The notes under the pieces: model-generated | Told to the model about the DNA's origin: nothing | Database searches by the model: none | The model's input: the letters and a program-made list of their open reading frames with translations, nothing else | Made by a program: the position numbers and the translations under genes | Source: Natronosalvus vescus | Lineage (GTDB): Archaea; Halobacteriota; Halobacteria; Halobacteriales; Natrialbaceae | NCBI RefSeq assembly: GCF_023973145.1 | Contig: NZ_CP099546.1 | Span: forward strand, 1,736,001-1,800,000 | Reading direction: 5' to 3' | DNA: 64,000 nt | Part shown: piece by piece, positions 9,015-20,667 of the stretch | Position numbering within the stretch: the first letter of the stretch is position 1 | Layout of the letters: the number at the start of each line of letters is the position of its first letter

Positions 9015-9227
9015 ATGGATCAACACGAGTTCGTGAAACTCGCACTCGTCGCCTTCGGCCTCGTTATTCTGAGCTTCATGATCCTCGGGTTCAGTCGACT
9101 CGTCCTCTCCTTCCGGACGGCACAGATACTCGCTGCACCGGTCGGCGTGATCGGATTCGGCCTGGTCGTCTTCCTCTTCCTTAGAGCGACCGCTGCCAAG
9201 ATCGGACTCGCACCGATCGAGAAGTAA
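9015..9227 (+). CDS. Small two-helix membrane protein (70 aa)
   Basis: The product has two hydrophobic helices, about residues 7-28 (VKLALVAFGLVILSFMILGF) and 36-58 (AQILAAPVGVIGFGLVVFLF), with short charged ends. The first follows an acidic N-terminus. No family is recognised. It lies just upstream of hisD on the same strand, 50 bases apart, but nothing links it to histidine synthesis. Confidence 0.65.
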   Translation: MDQHEFVKLALVAFGLVILSFMILGFSRLVLSFRTAQILAAPVGVIGFGLVVFLFLRATAAKIGLAPIEK

Positions 9228-9277
9228 GGGCGACCGCGAAAGAAACCGTTTTTCACGCCCCGCCCGAACCCGAAGCC

Positions 9278-10573
9278 ATGACCACGACGCTAGCCGTCAC
9301 CGAAATCGCCGACCTCGGCCTCGAGGCGCGTGCGGCCCTGTTCGATCGGGACGCCGGGATCGACTCCGCTCGAGCAGACGCTCAGGAGATCGTCGACCGC
9401 GTCCGCGAGGAGGGCGACGTCGCCGTCCGGGAGTACTGCCGGGAGTTCGACGACGTCGACGTTGGCAACCTCGAGATCACCGACGCGTGCGAACGCGCGG
9501 TCGACGACGTTTCCGAGGACGTCCGAAACGCCATCGACATTGCCATCGAAAACGTTCGCGAGTTCCACGAGGCGCAGGTGCCGGAAGACTGGCGTCGCGA
9601 GTTCGACGACGGCCGCGAACTGGGCCGGCGCTTTCGCCCGCTCGAGCGCGTCGGCGTCTACGTGCCCGGCGGGACGGCCGCATATCCCTCGAGCGCGATC
9701 ATGGGGGTCGTCCCGGCCGTCGTCGCCGGTGTCGATCACATTTCGGTCGTCACGCCGCCAGCCGACGACCTCAACCCCGTCACGCTCGCAGCGATTCACC
9801 TCGCGGGCGCCGACGCCGTCTACAGCGTTGGTGGCGCACAGGCCATCGCCGCGCTCGCCTACGGCACCGAGACGGTCACCCGCGTCCAGAAGATCGTCGG
9901 TCCCGGCAACCGCTGGGTAACGGCCGCGAAAGCCGCGGTTCGAAACGACGTCGAGATCGACCTGCTCGCCGGCCCGAGCGAGGTCGTCGTCATCGCGGAC
10001 GACACGGCCGACCCCCGTTACGTCGCCGCCGAACTGCTCGCCCAGGCCGAACACGACCCGAACGCCTCGGTGGTCGCCGTCACGGACGACGAGGCAACCG
10101 CGGCCGCCATCGTCGAGGCTGTCGACGACCAGCTCGACGAGCGGGCGCGCGCCGACACCATCCGCGAGGCGATCTCGAGCGACGCCAGCGGCGTCTTGCT
10201 CGCCCGGTCGATGAGCGAGGCCATCCTCTTTACCGAGGAGTACGCTCCGGAACACCTCGCGATCATGGCCGACGACGACGAATCGATCCTCGAGCGCATC
10301 GACAGCGCCGGGAGCGTCTTCCTCGGGCCGAACACGCCGGTCGCCGCAGGCGATTACGCGAGCGGAACCAACCACGTCCTCCCGACGAACGGCGGCGCAA
10401 AGTTGACCGGCGGCCTCTCGGTCGATCACTTCCTCCGGGCGACGACCGTCCAGCGGCTAGCGGAATCCGCGCTCGACGATCTGGCACCGACGATCACCAC
10501 GCTGGCCGACGCGGAAGGCCTCGAGGCACACGCCGAAAGCGTCCGCCTTCGAACGGACGATTCTCGGGAGTGA
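9278..10573 (+). CDS. hisD: Histidinol dehydrogenase
   Basis: It oxidises L-histidinol to histidine with two NAD+, the last step of histidine synthesis, in the cytosol. The 431 residues cover the family. Visible landmarks are VYVPGGTAAYPSSAIMG (about 128), the NAD-site signature IVGPGNRWVTAAK (about 205), LLAGPSEVVVIADD, the zinc-site AQAEHDPNA with its His, and the catalytic EEYAPEHLAIM pair near residue 320. The TNHVLPTNGGAKLTGGLSVD segment is also complete. It is apparently single, without other his genes nearby. Confidence 0.96.
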   Translation: MTTTLAVTEIADLGLEARAALFDRDAGIDSARADAQEIVDRVREEGDVAVREYCREFDDVDVGNLEITDACERAVDDVSEDVRNAIDIAIENVREFHEAQVPEDWRREFDDGRELGRRFRPLERVGVYVPGGTAAYPSSAIMGVVPAVVAGVDHISVVTPPADDLNPVTLAAIHLAGADAVYSVGGAQAIAALAYGTETVTRVQKIVGPGNRWVTAAKAAVRNDVEIDLLAGPSEVVVIADDTADPRYVAAELLAQAEHDPNASVVAVTDDEATAAAIVEAVDDQLDERARADTIREAISSDASGVLLARSMSEAILFTEEYAPEHLAIMADDDESILERIDSAGSVFLGPNTPVAAGDYASGTNHVLPTNGGAKLTGGLSVDHFLRATTVQRLAESALDDLAPTITTLADAEGLEAHAESVRLRTDDSRE

Positions 10574-10629
10574 GGTCGTGGCTGTGCCAACGGCGTCACA
10601 GTTAACATCCCGGCCACGTAAGGTAGGCT

Positions 10630-11004
10630 ATGAGCACTGAGAGCGCAGATGGTGACGGTGGCACCACCCGCCCCCGTATCGAGGTAACCGAGACGGCCGC
10701 CGAGCGCGCCCTCGCCCTCCTCGAGGACGAGGCGTACGACGTAACCGAGGCCGGACTCCGGCTGTTCGTCCAGCAAGGCGGCTGTGCGGGCCTGTCCTAC
10801 GGCATGCGATTCGATAAAGCGCCCGAAGCGGACGACGCCATCTACACCCACCACGACCTCCGGGTGTTCGTCGATCCGGCGAGCCTGAAATACATCGGAG
10901 GGAGCGTTCTCGATTACGAGAGCGGCCTCCAGGGCGAAGGGTTCCACGTCGAAAATCCGAACGTCGTCAGCGAGTGCGGGTGCGGGGAGTCGTTCCGCAC
11001 CTGA
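10630..11004 (+). CDS. HesB/IscA-family iron-sulfur assembly protein
   Basis: This A-type Fe-S carrier of 124 residues has the three ligand cysteines in the standard layout: QQGGCAGLSYGM near residue 54 and the C-terminal SECGCGES pair near residue 119. The segment VFVDPASLKYIGGSVLDY between them is diagnostic. The first 15 residues are a low-complexity tail. It probably delivers clusters to cytosolic apoproteins. No other isc or suf genes are next to it. Confidence 0.92.
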   Translation: MSTESADGDGGTTRPRIEVTETAAERALALLEDEAYDVTEAGLRLFVQQGGCAGLSYGMRFDKAPEADDAIYTHHDLRVFVDPASLKYIGGSVLDYESGLQGEGFHVENPNVVSECGCGESFRT

Positions 11005-11028
11005 TCTGCCGACGGTGACGGCGACCGC

Positions 11029-11229
11029 TTAGTCCTCGAGTTCGAACGCGACCGTTACTTCTGCCTGGTACTCCCGACCTTCTACCGACGCGACTTCGAC
11101 GCCGAGTTCGTCGACTTCGACCCACTTGACGTTGTTGAGCGTCGATTCCGCTCGATCGATCGCATCGTCTGCGGCGGCATCGAAACTATCCGGACTCGTC
11201 CCGATCAGGGTGATCTTTTTGAAGACCAT
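11029..11229 (-). CDS. Dodecin (flavin-binding)
   Basis: A 66-residue dodecin: [19 protein letters not shown], then [20 protein letters not shown], then a closing [13 protein letters not shown] strand. Haloarchaeal dodecins form dodecamers that store riboflavin or lumichrome between paired tryptophans; the Trp of NNVKWVEV is the expected flavin stacker. The internal ATG at 11229 is chosen because a longer upstream frame gives 44 unrelated residues. It is a free-standing cytosolic protein convergent with the IscA gene. Confidence 0.93.
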   Translation of the reverse strand: MVFKKITLIGTSPDSFDAAADDAIDRAESTLNNVKWVEVDELGVEVASVEGREYQAEVTVAFELED

Positions 11230-11400
11230 TGCAGGATGTCGTACTTTGGGTGACGCCTTAAACGTACACCCGCTCGAGGTGTACGAGTCGACCCCTCGGT
11301 TCCGAGAATCGGATCGGCGTCGGAGGTCGCGTTCGGGGAGGGGTGACGTGAACGCGGCCACCCCTGGAGCTCATCCACGCTGTCTCGACTGTGTCACCCC

Positions 11401-11598
11401 TTACTGGCCAATCGCCCGCTTCCCGGTGAGCGCGGAGACCAGCGCCGTGATCACGAACCCACCGATGACGATCAGGAGCACGATGGCGACCACCGAATCG
11501 ACTCCAATCTGCGTCAGGATGAGCACGCCGATGAGGGCCGCGATGAGGGCGAACAACTGGACGATCCGATCGAGCTTTCGGGCGACGTCGCCGTTCAT
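11401..11598 (-). CDS. Small two-helix membrane protein (65 aa)
   Basis: After a basic start (MNGDVARKLDRIVQ) come two hydrophobic helices, LFALIAALIGVLILTQIG and VVAIVLLIVIGGFVITALVSAL, and a short basic tail. Positive charges at both ends predict both termini inside the cell. The longer frame from 11664 adds 22 residues rich in His/Arg/Tyr and is judged non-coding. No known family. The 171 bases separating it from dodecin contain no clear feature. Confidence 0.6.
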   Translation of the reverse strand: MNGDVARKLDRIVQLFALIAALIGVLILTQIGVDSVVAIVLLIVIGGFVITALVSALTGKRAIGQ

Positions 11599-11679
11599 AC
11601 CACACCTACGTGTTCGATAGTACAAATATCTGTGATGACGATCGCAGAAATGAACCACCGGCACAGCAGACTCGTAATC

Positions 11680-11871
11680 TCACTCCTCGTCAGCGGCCTT
11701 GGCCTTGATATCCGCTAACTGCCCGAGCAACTCGTCAGTCGACGCGCCGTTCTCGAGGGTCATCTCGCCGTCGTGTTCGTGCTGGTGCACGTTCACCGCC
11801 GCGTCCTCGCCGTCGTCTGTCTCTCGCTGTTGATGCTTTTGCTCGGACTCATCGTAGCTTCCAAAACCCAT
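11680..11871 (-). CDS. DUF5786-family small acidic protein
   Basis: A 63-residue protein starting MGFGSYDESEQKHQQRETDD, with a His/Asp-rich middle (NVHQHEHDGEMTLENGAS) and a C-terminal helix DELLGQLADIKAKAADEE. This layout (invariant MGFGSYDESEQ start, short helix at the end) is the haloarchaeal DUF5786 pattern. Function unknown; it is soluble, and such genes are usually monocistronic. It lies immediately downstream of the rRNA operon on the same strand, but is probably transcribed separately. Confidence 0.85.
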   Translation of the reverse strand: MGFGSYDESEQKHQQRETDDGEDAAVNVHQHEHDGEMTLENGASTDELLGQLADIKAKAADEE

Positions 11872-11988
11872 ACACGACTAATAGGGCGATTCCCGTTTAG
11901 TTCCACCGATCGCACGTGTGGTTCAGAGTGTTACGAATTGGTATAGCGCACGAATCCGTCGTTAACGCCTCCACCGCTGTCGCTCTCG

Positions 11989-11998
11989 GGTAAAATCG
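11989..11998 (-). terminator. Probable rRNA operon terminator (T tract)
   Basis: Read on the minus strand, GATTTTACCC follows the distal 5S gene by under ten bases. Short T tracts are the usual archaeal intrinsic stop. No tRNA-Cys follows, unlike many haloarchaeal rRNA operons. Confidence 0.4.
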
Positions 11999-12005
11999 AA
12001 TGAAT

Positions 12006-12127
12006 GGAGGCGGCGAACCGGGCTTCCCAGCGGGTCTCCCACGCCAGTATGTGCCGGAACGCAAACGAGCTTAACTACCGTGTTCGGGATGGGTACGGGT
12101 GGTAACCTCGTCGCTGTGGCCGCCGTA
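12006..12127 (-). rRNA. rrf: 5S rRNA, distal copy
   Basis: Read leftward, it has the haloarchaeal 5S sequence: GGCGGCCACAGCG at the 5' side, CCCGTACCCATCCCGAAC in the loop B/C region, CGTTCCGGCACATACTGG, and a 3' strand GGTTCGCCGCC that pairs with the 5' end. It differs from the second copy at only a few bases in the visible 120. Ends are approximate by about two bases. It is the last gene of the operon, preceded by a tRNA-like element. Confidence 0.95.
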
Positions 12128-12175
12128 ATGCCGACCGGCGGAATCGAACCGCCGTTTGATAGACCACTGTCGGTG
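12126..12175 (-). other. tRNA-like (T-arm plus acceptor) element before distal 5S
   Basis: On the minus strand GGCGG-TTCGATT-CCGCC forms a perfect 5-bp T-arm with a 7-base TTCGATT loop. The following GTCGG pairs with an upstream CCGAC (about 12169-12173), making an acceptor-like stem that ends where 5S begins. In Haloferax volcanii tRNase Z is known to cut the 5S 5' end at such a mini-tRNA. There is no anticodon arm, so this is not a tRNA gene. Confidence 0.75.
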
Positions 12176-12220
12176 ACTCGAGGGGTGCTCGAGTTGTATA
12201 TGGTGTATAGTGTATGAGTG

Positions 12221-12342
12221 GGAGGCGGCGAACCGGGCTTCCCAGCGGGTCTCCCACGCCAGTATGTGCCGGAACGCAGACGAGCTTAACTACCGTGTTC
12301 GGGATGGGTACGGGTGGAAACCTCGTCGCTGTGGCCGCCTGA
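12221..12342 (-). rRNA. rrf: 5S rRNA, proximal copy
   Basis: This is a second 5S gene, 215 bases from the first in register and almost identical across 120 bases, with the same terminal GGCGG/CCGCC pairing. Differences include one base in the CAGACGAGC/CAAACGAGC stretch and one in GGTGGAAACC/GGTGGTAACC. Tandem 5S genes occur in some haloarchaeal operons. Ends are approximate. Confidence 0.95.
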
Positions 12343-12407
12343 ACGCCGATCGACGGACTCGAACCGTCCTCACACAGCCCGTTGCTGTGTGTCTCCTGTA
12401 ATCGGTG
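12341..12407 (-). other. tRNA-like element before proximal 5S
   Basis: On the minus strand CACCGAT and ATCGGCG form a 7-bp acceptor-like stem with one mismatch. They enclose a 7-bp hairpin (ACACAGC/GCTGTGT) and a T-arm, GACGG-TTCGAGT-CCGTC. The structure ends immediately before the 5S 5' end. It is more tRNA-like than its partner because it also has the extra hairpin. Its likely role is as a tRNase Z recognition element. Confidence 0.72.
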
Positions 12408-12415
12408 GTCTCTCC

Positions 12416-12438
12416 GACCGTGTGTGCGTGTAGTCCAG
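12416..12438 (-). other. 23S processing stem, 3' arm
   Basis: These 23 bases pair with 15475-15497 across the 23S gene, with one mismatch. This is the stem cut by the splicing endonuclease at a bulge-helix-bulge in haloarchaea; the GGACCCG/CGGGTCC segments beside each arm extend it. Confidence 0.85.
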
Positions 12439-12489
12439 TTTGCGTCTGGACCCGTTCGCGGGTCCAGTGCAGATTCCAAATCCAATGAT

Positions 12490-15409
<2,920 letters not shown>

Positions 15410-15474
15410 TTCTTCGGATCTGGAATAGTGTTACTCGATGTAACATGTGACCCGGGAACGGGTCCAGTGGACGC

Positions 15475-15497
15475 CTGGACTACACGTACACACGGTC
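15475..15497 (-). other. 23S processing stem, 5' arm
   Basis: This arm pairs with 12416-12438. It lies between tRNA-Ala and 23S in the transcript, as expected of the 23S excision stem. Confidence 0.85.
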
Positions 15498-15635
15498 TCA
15501 TCTGCACGCCGGTAGACGGCCGGCCTGCATTGACCCTTCCCACCCGCACTTGCGCGGGGTGGTGCATCGGTTCATTCGGGATCGGATGCAGATGCTGTAT
15601 CCAGAGGATACAATCTACAATCGTCACCCGAGAGA

Positions 15636-15707
15636 TGGACCCACAGGGATTCGAACCCTGGGCATCCTCCTTGCAAAGGAGGCACTCTACCACTGAGCTA
15701 TGGGCCC
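15636..15707 (-). tRNA. tRNA-Ala (anticodon TGC)
   Basis: It is a 72-base cloverleaf on the minus strand: acceptor GGGCCCA/TGGGTCC, D-arm GCTCAGTGGTAGAGT, anticodon stem CTCCT/AGGAG around TTTGCAA, and T-arm CAGGG-TTCGAAT-CCCTG. The anticodon is TGC. No CCA is encoded. Its place in the 16S-23S spacer is standard for archaea. Confidence 0.97.
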
Positions 15708-15728
15708 ACCCCCTCTCGGGGGCATAAC

Positions 15729-15745
15729 GTTAGCCTTGATAGTTC
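15729..15745 (-). other. 16S processing stem, 3' arm
   Basis: These 17 bases are the exact reverse complement of 17404-17420. A second pairing, GTCCGTTCGGT against ACCGAACGGAC, lies closer to 16S on both sides, giving the split stem expected of a bulge-helix-bulge. Confidence 0.9.
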
Positions 15746-15822
15746 AAAGGTGCTCGCTCGGCCGATCGAGCGGTACCGAACGGACACGTGGTGGGCTGGG
15801 GCGTCGCCCCAGTCCCGGTCTG

Positions 15823-17297
<1,475 letters not shown>

Positions 17298-17403
17298 GCT
17301 ATCCCCCAGCGAAGCTGGGGCATTTGGCGGTGAATGTAGGTACACACTCACACTAAATGGGTCCGTTCGGTGACCAGCATCGATCGACCGATCGAGCGTC
17401 ACC

Positions 17404-17420
17404 GAACTATCAAGGCTAAC
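17404..17420 (-). other. 16S processing stem, 5' arm
   Basis: This arm is complementary over all 17 bases to 15729-15745, so the 16S precursor is looped out between them. Confidence 0.9.
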
Positions 17421-17589
17421 ATCAGATCCCATCTGTACGGCGGACCGCAGGGGTGGAATCCTCATTTCCTTCGGACTACTTTGTAGGTCTTCTGGGGTAC
17501 TTAACCCCTTCGAACCGAGTCCGAGATGACGGAGCGAGTTGAACGCCCCGTCGATCACGCGTTCTTTGCGTTTGCATCCGAGTGCCCTC

Positions 17590-17975
17590 GTTTACTTAAG
17601 GGCGTCGGATCGGATCGAAGCCGGCGAAGCCGACCTCGTTCACATCCAATCCGAATCCCCTTACACACTTAAGGGCATCGGATCGCGCCCCTGCCAGAAG
17701 TCGCATCCGGCAAGGGTGTTCGCGTTCCAATCTGAACGTCCCTAAGTATATAAGGGCGTCGGATCGGTAAGGTCGGCAGAAGCCGACGCGTTTGCAACCA
17801 ATCCGAGTTGACTTACACACTTAAGGTCGTCGGATCAGCTCGACGCCCAGTGTAAGGGTGGGGATGCAGTGCCTACCTCCGTGCCGGGATACGGCCAGAG
17901 GGAACGTGGCTGCGTGCGCCACGTCGTTCGCATTCTAACCGAGGAGTGGGTTCGTATATAAGGCCGTCGAACCAC
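17590..17975 (-). promoter_or_regulatory. Array of five repeated rRNA promoters
   Basis: On the minus strand, near-identical units of the form TCCGACGCCCTTAAGT or TCCGACGCCCTTATATAC occur at about 17595-17615, 17668-17688, 17747-17768, 17820-17840, and a diverged GACGGCCTTATATACGAA at about 17952-17970. Each has a TATA-like CTTAAG or CTTATATA preceded by the conserved TCCGAC upstream element. Spacings are about 73, 81, 71 and 138 bases. Haloarchaeal rRNA operons are known to use several tandem promoters of this kind. Confidence 0.85.
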
Positions 17976-18401
17976 TGTCTCTGTGGGAACCCGCTACCAT
18001 GGCATGGTTTTCCATCGGTCACGGTGGATGATCAGAGCTTCAAATTAGTTATAAATCTATCTCCAGGTTGGCACCCCTTCGAGAATGTTCCGCGGGCGGA
18101 GGTCGATCGGTCATCCCAGCCTCGTAGGTGCGGTCGAATCGAGTGGTACCCGCGTGTGCGTACGCTCGAGCGTACACGCGTATGAAGATGTTGTTATCGT
18201 CCTGTTTCGTTCCGTTGTGCCCGTTGCCGTCTTCCCTGTGACCGTGACCCATCGATACACCGACCCTCGAGTATAGTAGCGACTGTACGTCATTGTACAC
18301 CTCTTCGTCAGGCGTTTCGGCATCAGCTGTGAACCGTTTCAATCGGAACTACACCCGAAGCGAGAGAGCTTTGGGCGTGACGGCGAAGGGTTCACCAGGA
18401 A
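17976..18401. other. Spacer between rRNA promoters and halocyanin
   Basis: No credible gene is seen. The stretch holds a perfect 16-base palindrome (listed separately). Frames on both strands here are short and arginine-rich or unlike the proteome. Confidence 0.6.
18160..18175. promoter_or_regulatory. Perfect 16-base palindrome
   Basis: GTACGCTCGAGCGTAC reads the same on both strands, flanked by CGCGTGT-like arms that extend the symmetry with an offset. It could be an operator shared by the divergent rRNA and halocyanin units. Function unproven. Confidence 0.45.
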
Positions 18402-18953
18402 ATGACCTCGAGTTCGAGTTCCGGTTTCGATTCCGACTCCCAGTCTCGGTCGCGACAGCGACCGACCGTCGACGAACGGCCGCAACCGACCAGACGGCGG
18501 CTCCTCGCCGCTGCCGGGGCCGTATCCCTCACCGCACTGGCTGGCTGCATTTTCGGCGGCAACGACGAAGACTACTACGACGGCGAGACATTCGTCGACG
18601 AAGACGACGAACCGGAGTACGACGGGTTCCTCGAGGGAATCGACCATCCGGGTACCGTCGACTGGACGGAGACACCCGACGAGGAGATGGTCATCTACGT
18701 GGGAACCGGCCTCGAGGGGATGGGCTACGCCCCTCGTTCCGTACGCGTGCCCGTGGGCGCGACAGTCACCTGGGAGTGGACTGGCGACGGCGGTCGACAC
18801 GACGTCGTCGACACCGACGACGCGTTCGACAGCGGCGAGAAACACAGCGAAGGCGAGACCTTCGAGTTCACCCTCGAGGAGCCGGGTACCTACACGTACT
18901 ACTGCACGCCACACCACCATCGAGGAATGGTCGGCGCGCTCGAGGTCGTCTGA
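18402..18953 (+). CDS. Halocyanin-family blue copper lipoprotein
   Basis: A 183-residue exported electron carrier. The N-terminus has a long Ser/Arg-rich lead, a twin-arginine motif [14 protein letters not shown] and the lipobox LAGC near residue 49, so the mature protein is probably lipid-anchored outside the cell. An acidic linker follows. The cupredoxin domain carries the type 1 copper ligands: His in GDGGRHDVV (about 128), then Cys-His-Met in [13 protein letters not shown] near residues 167-176. Family members shuttle electrons at the outer face of the membrane. It stands divergent from the rRNA operon. Confidence 0.94.
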   Translation: MTSSSSSGFDSDSQSRSRQRPTVDERPQPTRRRLLAAAGAVSLTALAGCIFGGNDEDYYDGETFVDEDDEPEYDGFLEGIDHPGTVDWTETPDEEMVIYVGTGLEGMGYAPRSVRVPVGATVTWEWTGDGGRHDVVDTDDAFDSGEKHSEGETFEFTLEEPGTYTYYCTPHHHRGMVGALEVV

Positions 18954-19019
18954 GCCAGACTCCAGGTCGGCGAACGGGATTACTCGAGATGGATGAAAAG
19001 AGAGGAGTGACAGCGTAAT

Positions 19020-20489
19020 TCAGCGGTTCAGCGTGTGAATCGCGTGGCCGAGGGCGTTTTCTGCAGCTTCCATGACTGATTCGGCGAGCGTCGGGTGCGC
19101 GTGAACCGTCGCGGCGACGTCCTCGAGGGTTGCTCCCAGTTCGATCGCGAGGCCGAGTTCGGCGATCAGTTCGGAGGCCTCAGGGCCGACGACCTGTGCA
19201 CCGAGGATGAAACCGGCATCGGCGTCGGCGACGATCTTGACGAAGCCGTCAGTGTGGCCCGTCGTGAGCGCCCGGCCGCTGGCCTGGAACGGGAACTTCC
19301 CAACGGCCGTCTCGAAGCCCATCTCCTCGGCTTCGGATTCGGTCATGCCAACGGTGCCGATCTCGGGGTCGGTGAAGACGGCTGCGGGCATAGCCTGGTA
19401 GTCCAGCGCCGACGGCTCGCCGGCGATGACTTCCGCGGCGACCTGTCCTTCCTTGCTGCCGGCGTGGGCGAGCATCGGTTCGCCGGCGACGTCGCCGACG
19501 GCGAAGATGTGGTCGACGTTCGTGCGTGCGCGATCATCCGTCGTGATGAAGCCGCGGTCGTCAGTCTCGACGCCAGCAGCCTCGAGGTCGAGCGTGTCCG
19601 AGACCGGGGCACGGCCGACGGCGACGAGCACCTTCTCGGCGTCGAGTTCGAGCGTTTCGTCCTCGACTGCGGCCTGGCTCCCTCCGTCGGTTTCGGCTGC
19701 TGCCTGTTCCGCGGGTTCGGCCTCGACGCGGATGCCGGTACCGTGGTCGTACCACTTCGAGGCACCGTAGCCGAAGTGAAAGTCGATCCCCAGCGCTTTC
19801 GCGCGCTTTTTGACCGGGCGGGCGAGTTCGGGGTCGAAGCCGGGGAGGGCATCCTCGAGCATCTCGACGACGGTGACGTCGGTGCCGAGTTTGGCGAAGA
19901 CCGTCGCGAGTTCCATGCCGATGTAGCCCGCGCCGACGACGACCAGCGAGTCAGGGACGGAGTCGAGGGCGAGCGCCTGTCGGGAGTTGAGGACGGGTTC
20001 GTCCCCGTAGGAGAAGTTCGGGATTTCGATGGGACGCGAGCCGGTGGCGATGATGGCGTGTTCGAAGTCGATGGATTCGCTGCCCTGCCCTTCGCCGCCG
20101 TGTGAGACGCGAACGCTGTTCTCGTCGGCGAAGTGGGCCGTCCCCTCGATCAGATTGACGCCGTTTGCCTTACAGAGCTTCTCGACGCCCCCGGTGAGCT
20201 GGTCGACGACCCCGTCCTTCCAGGAGACCATTCCCTCGAGATCGATTGCCGGGTCGGCGTGGATGCCCATCTCCTCGGCGTTGCCGGCCTCGTGGGCGAG
20301 GTCGCTGGCGGTGATCAGTGCCTTCGAGGGGATACAGCCGTGGTTGAGGCAGGTACCCCCGTAGGCTTCCTTTTCGACGAGCGTGACGTCCAGATCGAGT
20401 TGTCCGGCCCGAATCGCGGCGACGTAGCCTGCGGGGCCAGCACCGACGACGAGGACGTCCGTTCCAGTTGCGATGTCTCCGACGACCAT
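19020..20489 (-). CDS. lpdA: Dihydrolipoyl dehydrogenase
   Basis: It reoxidises dihydrolipoamide in 2-oxoacid dehydrogenase or glycine cleavage complexes using FAD and NAD+. Seen in order: the FAD loop VLVVGAGPAGYVAA, the redox disulfide GGTCLNHGCIPSK, the NAD fold LVVVGAGYIGMELA, the FAD-binding IFAVGDVAG, and the C-terminal HAHPTLAESVMEA with the catalytic His/Glu. At 489 residues it is slightly long because of an Ala/Glu-rich insert near residue 285. I start at the ATG at 20489; upstream codons are unlike the family. No pdh, bkd or gcv genes lie beside it. Confidence 0.95.
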   Translation of the reverse strand: MVVGDIATGTDVLVVGAGPAGYVAAIRAGQLDLDVTLVEKEAYGGTCLNHGCIPSKALITASDLAHEAGNAEEMGIHADPAIDLEGMVSWKDGVVDQLTGGVEKLCKANGVNLIEGTAHFADENSVRVSHGGEGQGSESIDFEHAIIATGSRPIEIPNFSYGDEPVLNSRQALALDSVPDSLVVVGAGYIGMELATVFAKLGTDVTVVEMLEDALPGFDPELARPVKKRAKALGIDFHFGYGASKWYDHGTGIRVEAEPAEQAAAETDGGSQAAVEDETLELDAEKVLVAVGRAPVSDTLDLEAAGVETDDRGFITTDDRARTNVDHIFAVGDVAGEPMLAHAGSKEGQVAAEVIAGEPSALDYQAMPAAVFTDPEIGTVGMTESEAEEMGFETAVGKFPFQASGRALTTGHTDGFVKIVADADAGFILGAQVVGPEASELIAELGLAIELGATLEDVAATVHAHPTLAESVMEAAENALGHAIHTLNR

Positions 20490-20667
20490 ACTGCTAGATG
20501 GCCAGTCCAACACATAAAAAGACGCAAGATTTGCAGCGGGCCTCGAGAGGAAGCCACACACGTCGTCGGATACGCGAACCAACGTAGAATTTCGCCTGGC
20601 AGCTCGAGGGGGTTCACGATTCGTCACTGCCTCGGGCGTCGCTCGACACGGGTGAGTGGACCGGGAT

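Noticed and set aside
9290-10429. 379-codon frame opposite hisD
   Set aside because: Antisense shadow; hisD is complete and well supported.
11880-12000. A tRNA-Cys downstream of 5S, as in many haloarchaea
   Set aside because: No cloverleaf is visible on the minus strand there.
12126-12407. Two tRNA genes between 23S and 5S
   Set aside because: There is only a T-arm and acceptor-like stem, with no anticodon arm; better explained as tRNase Z signals.
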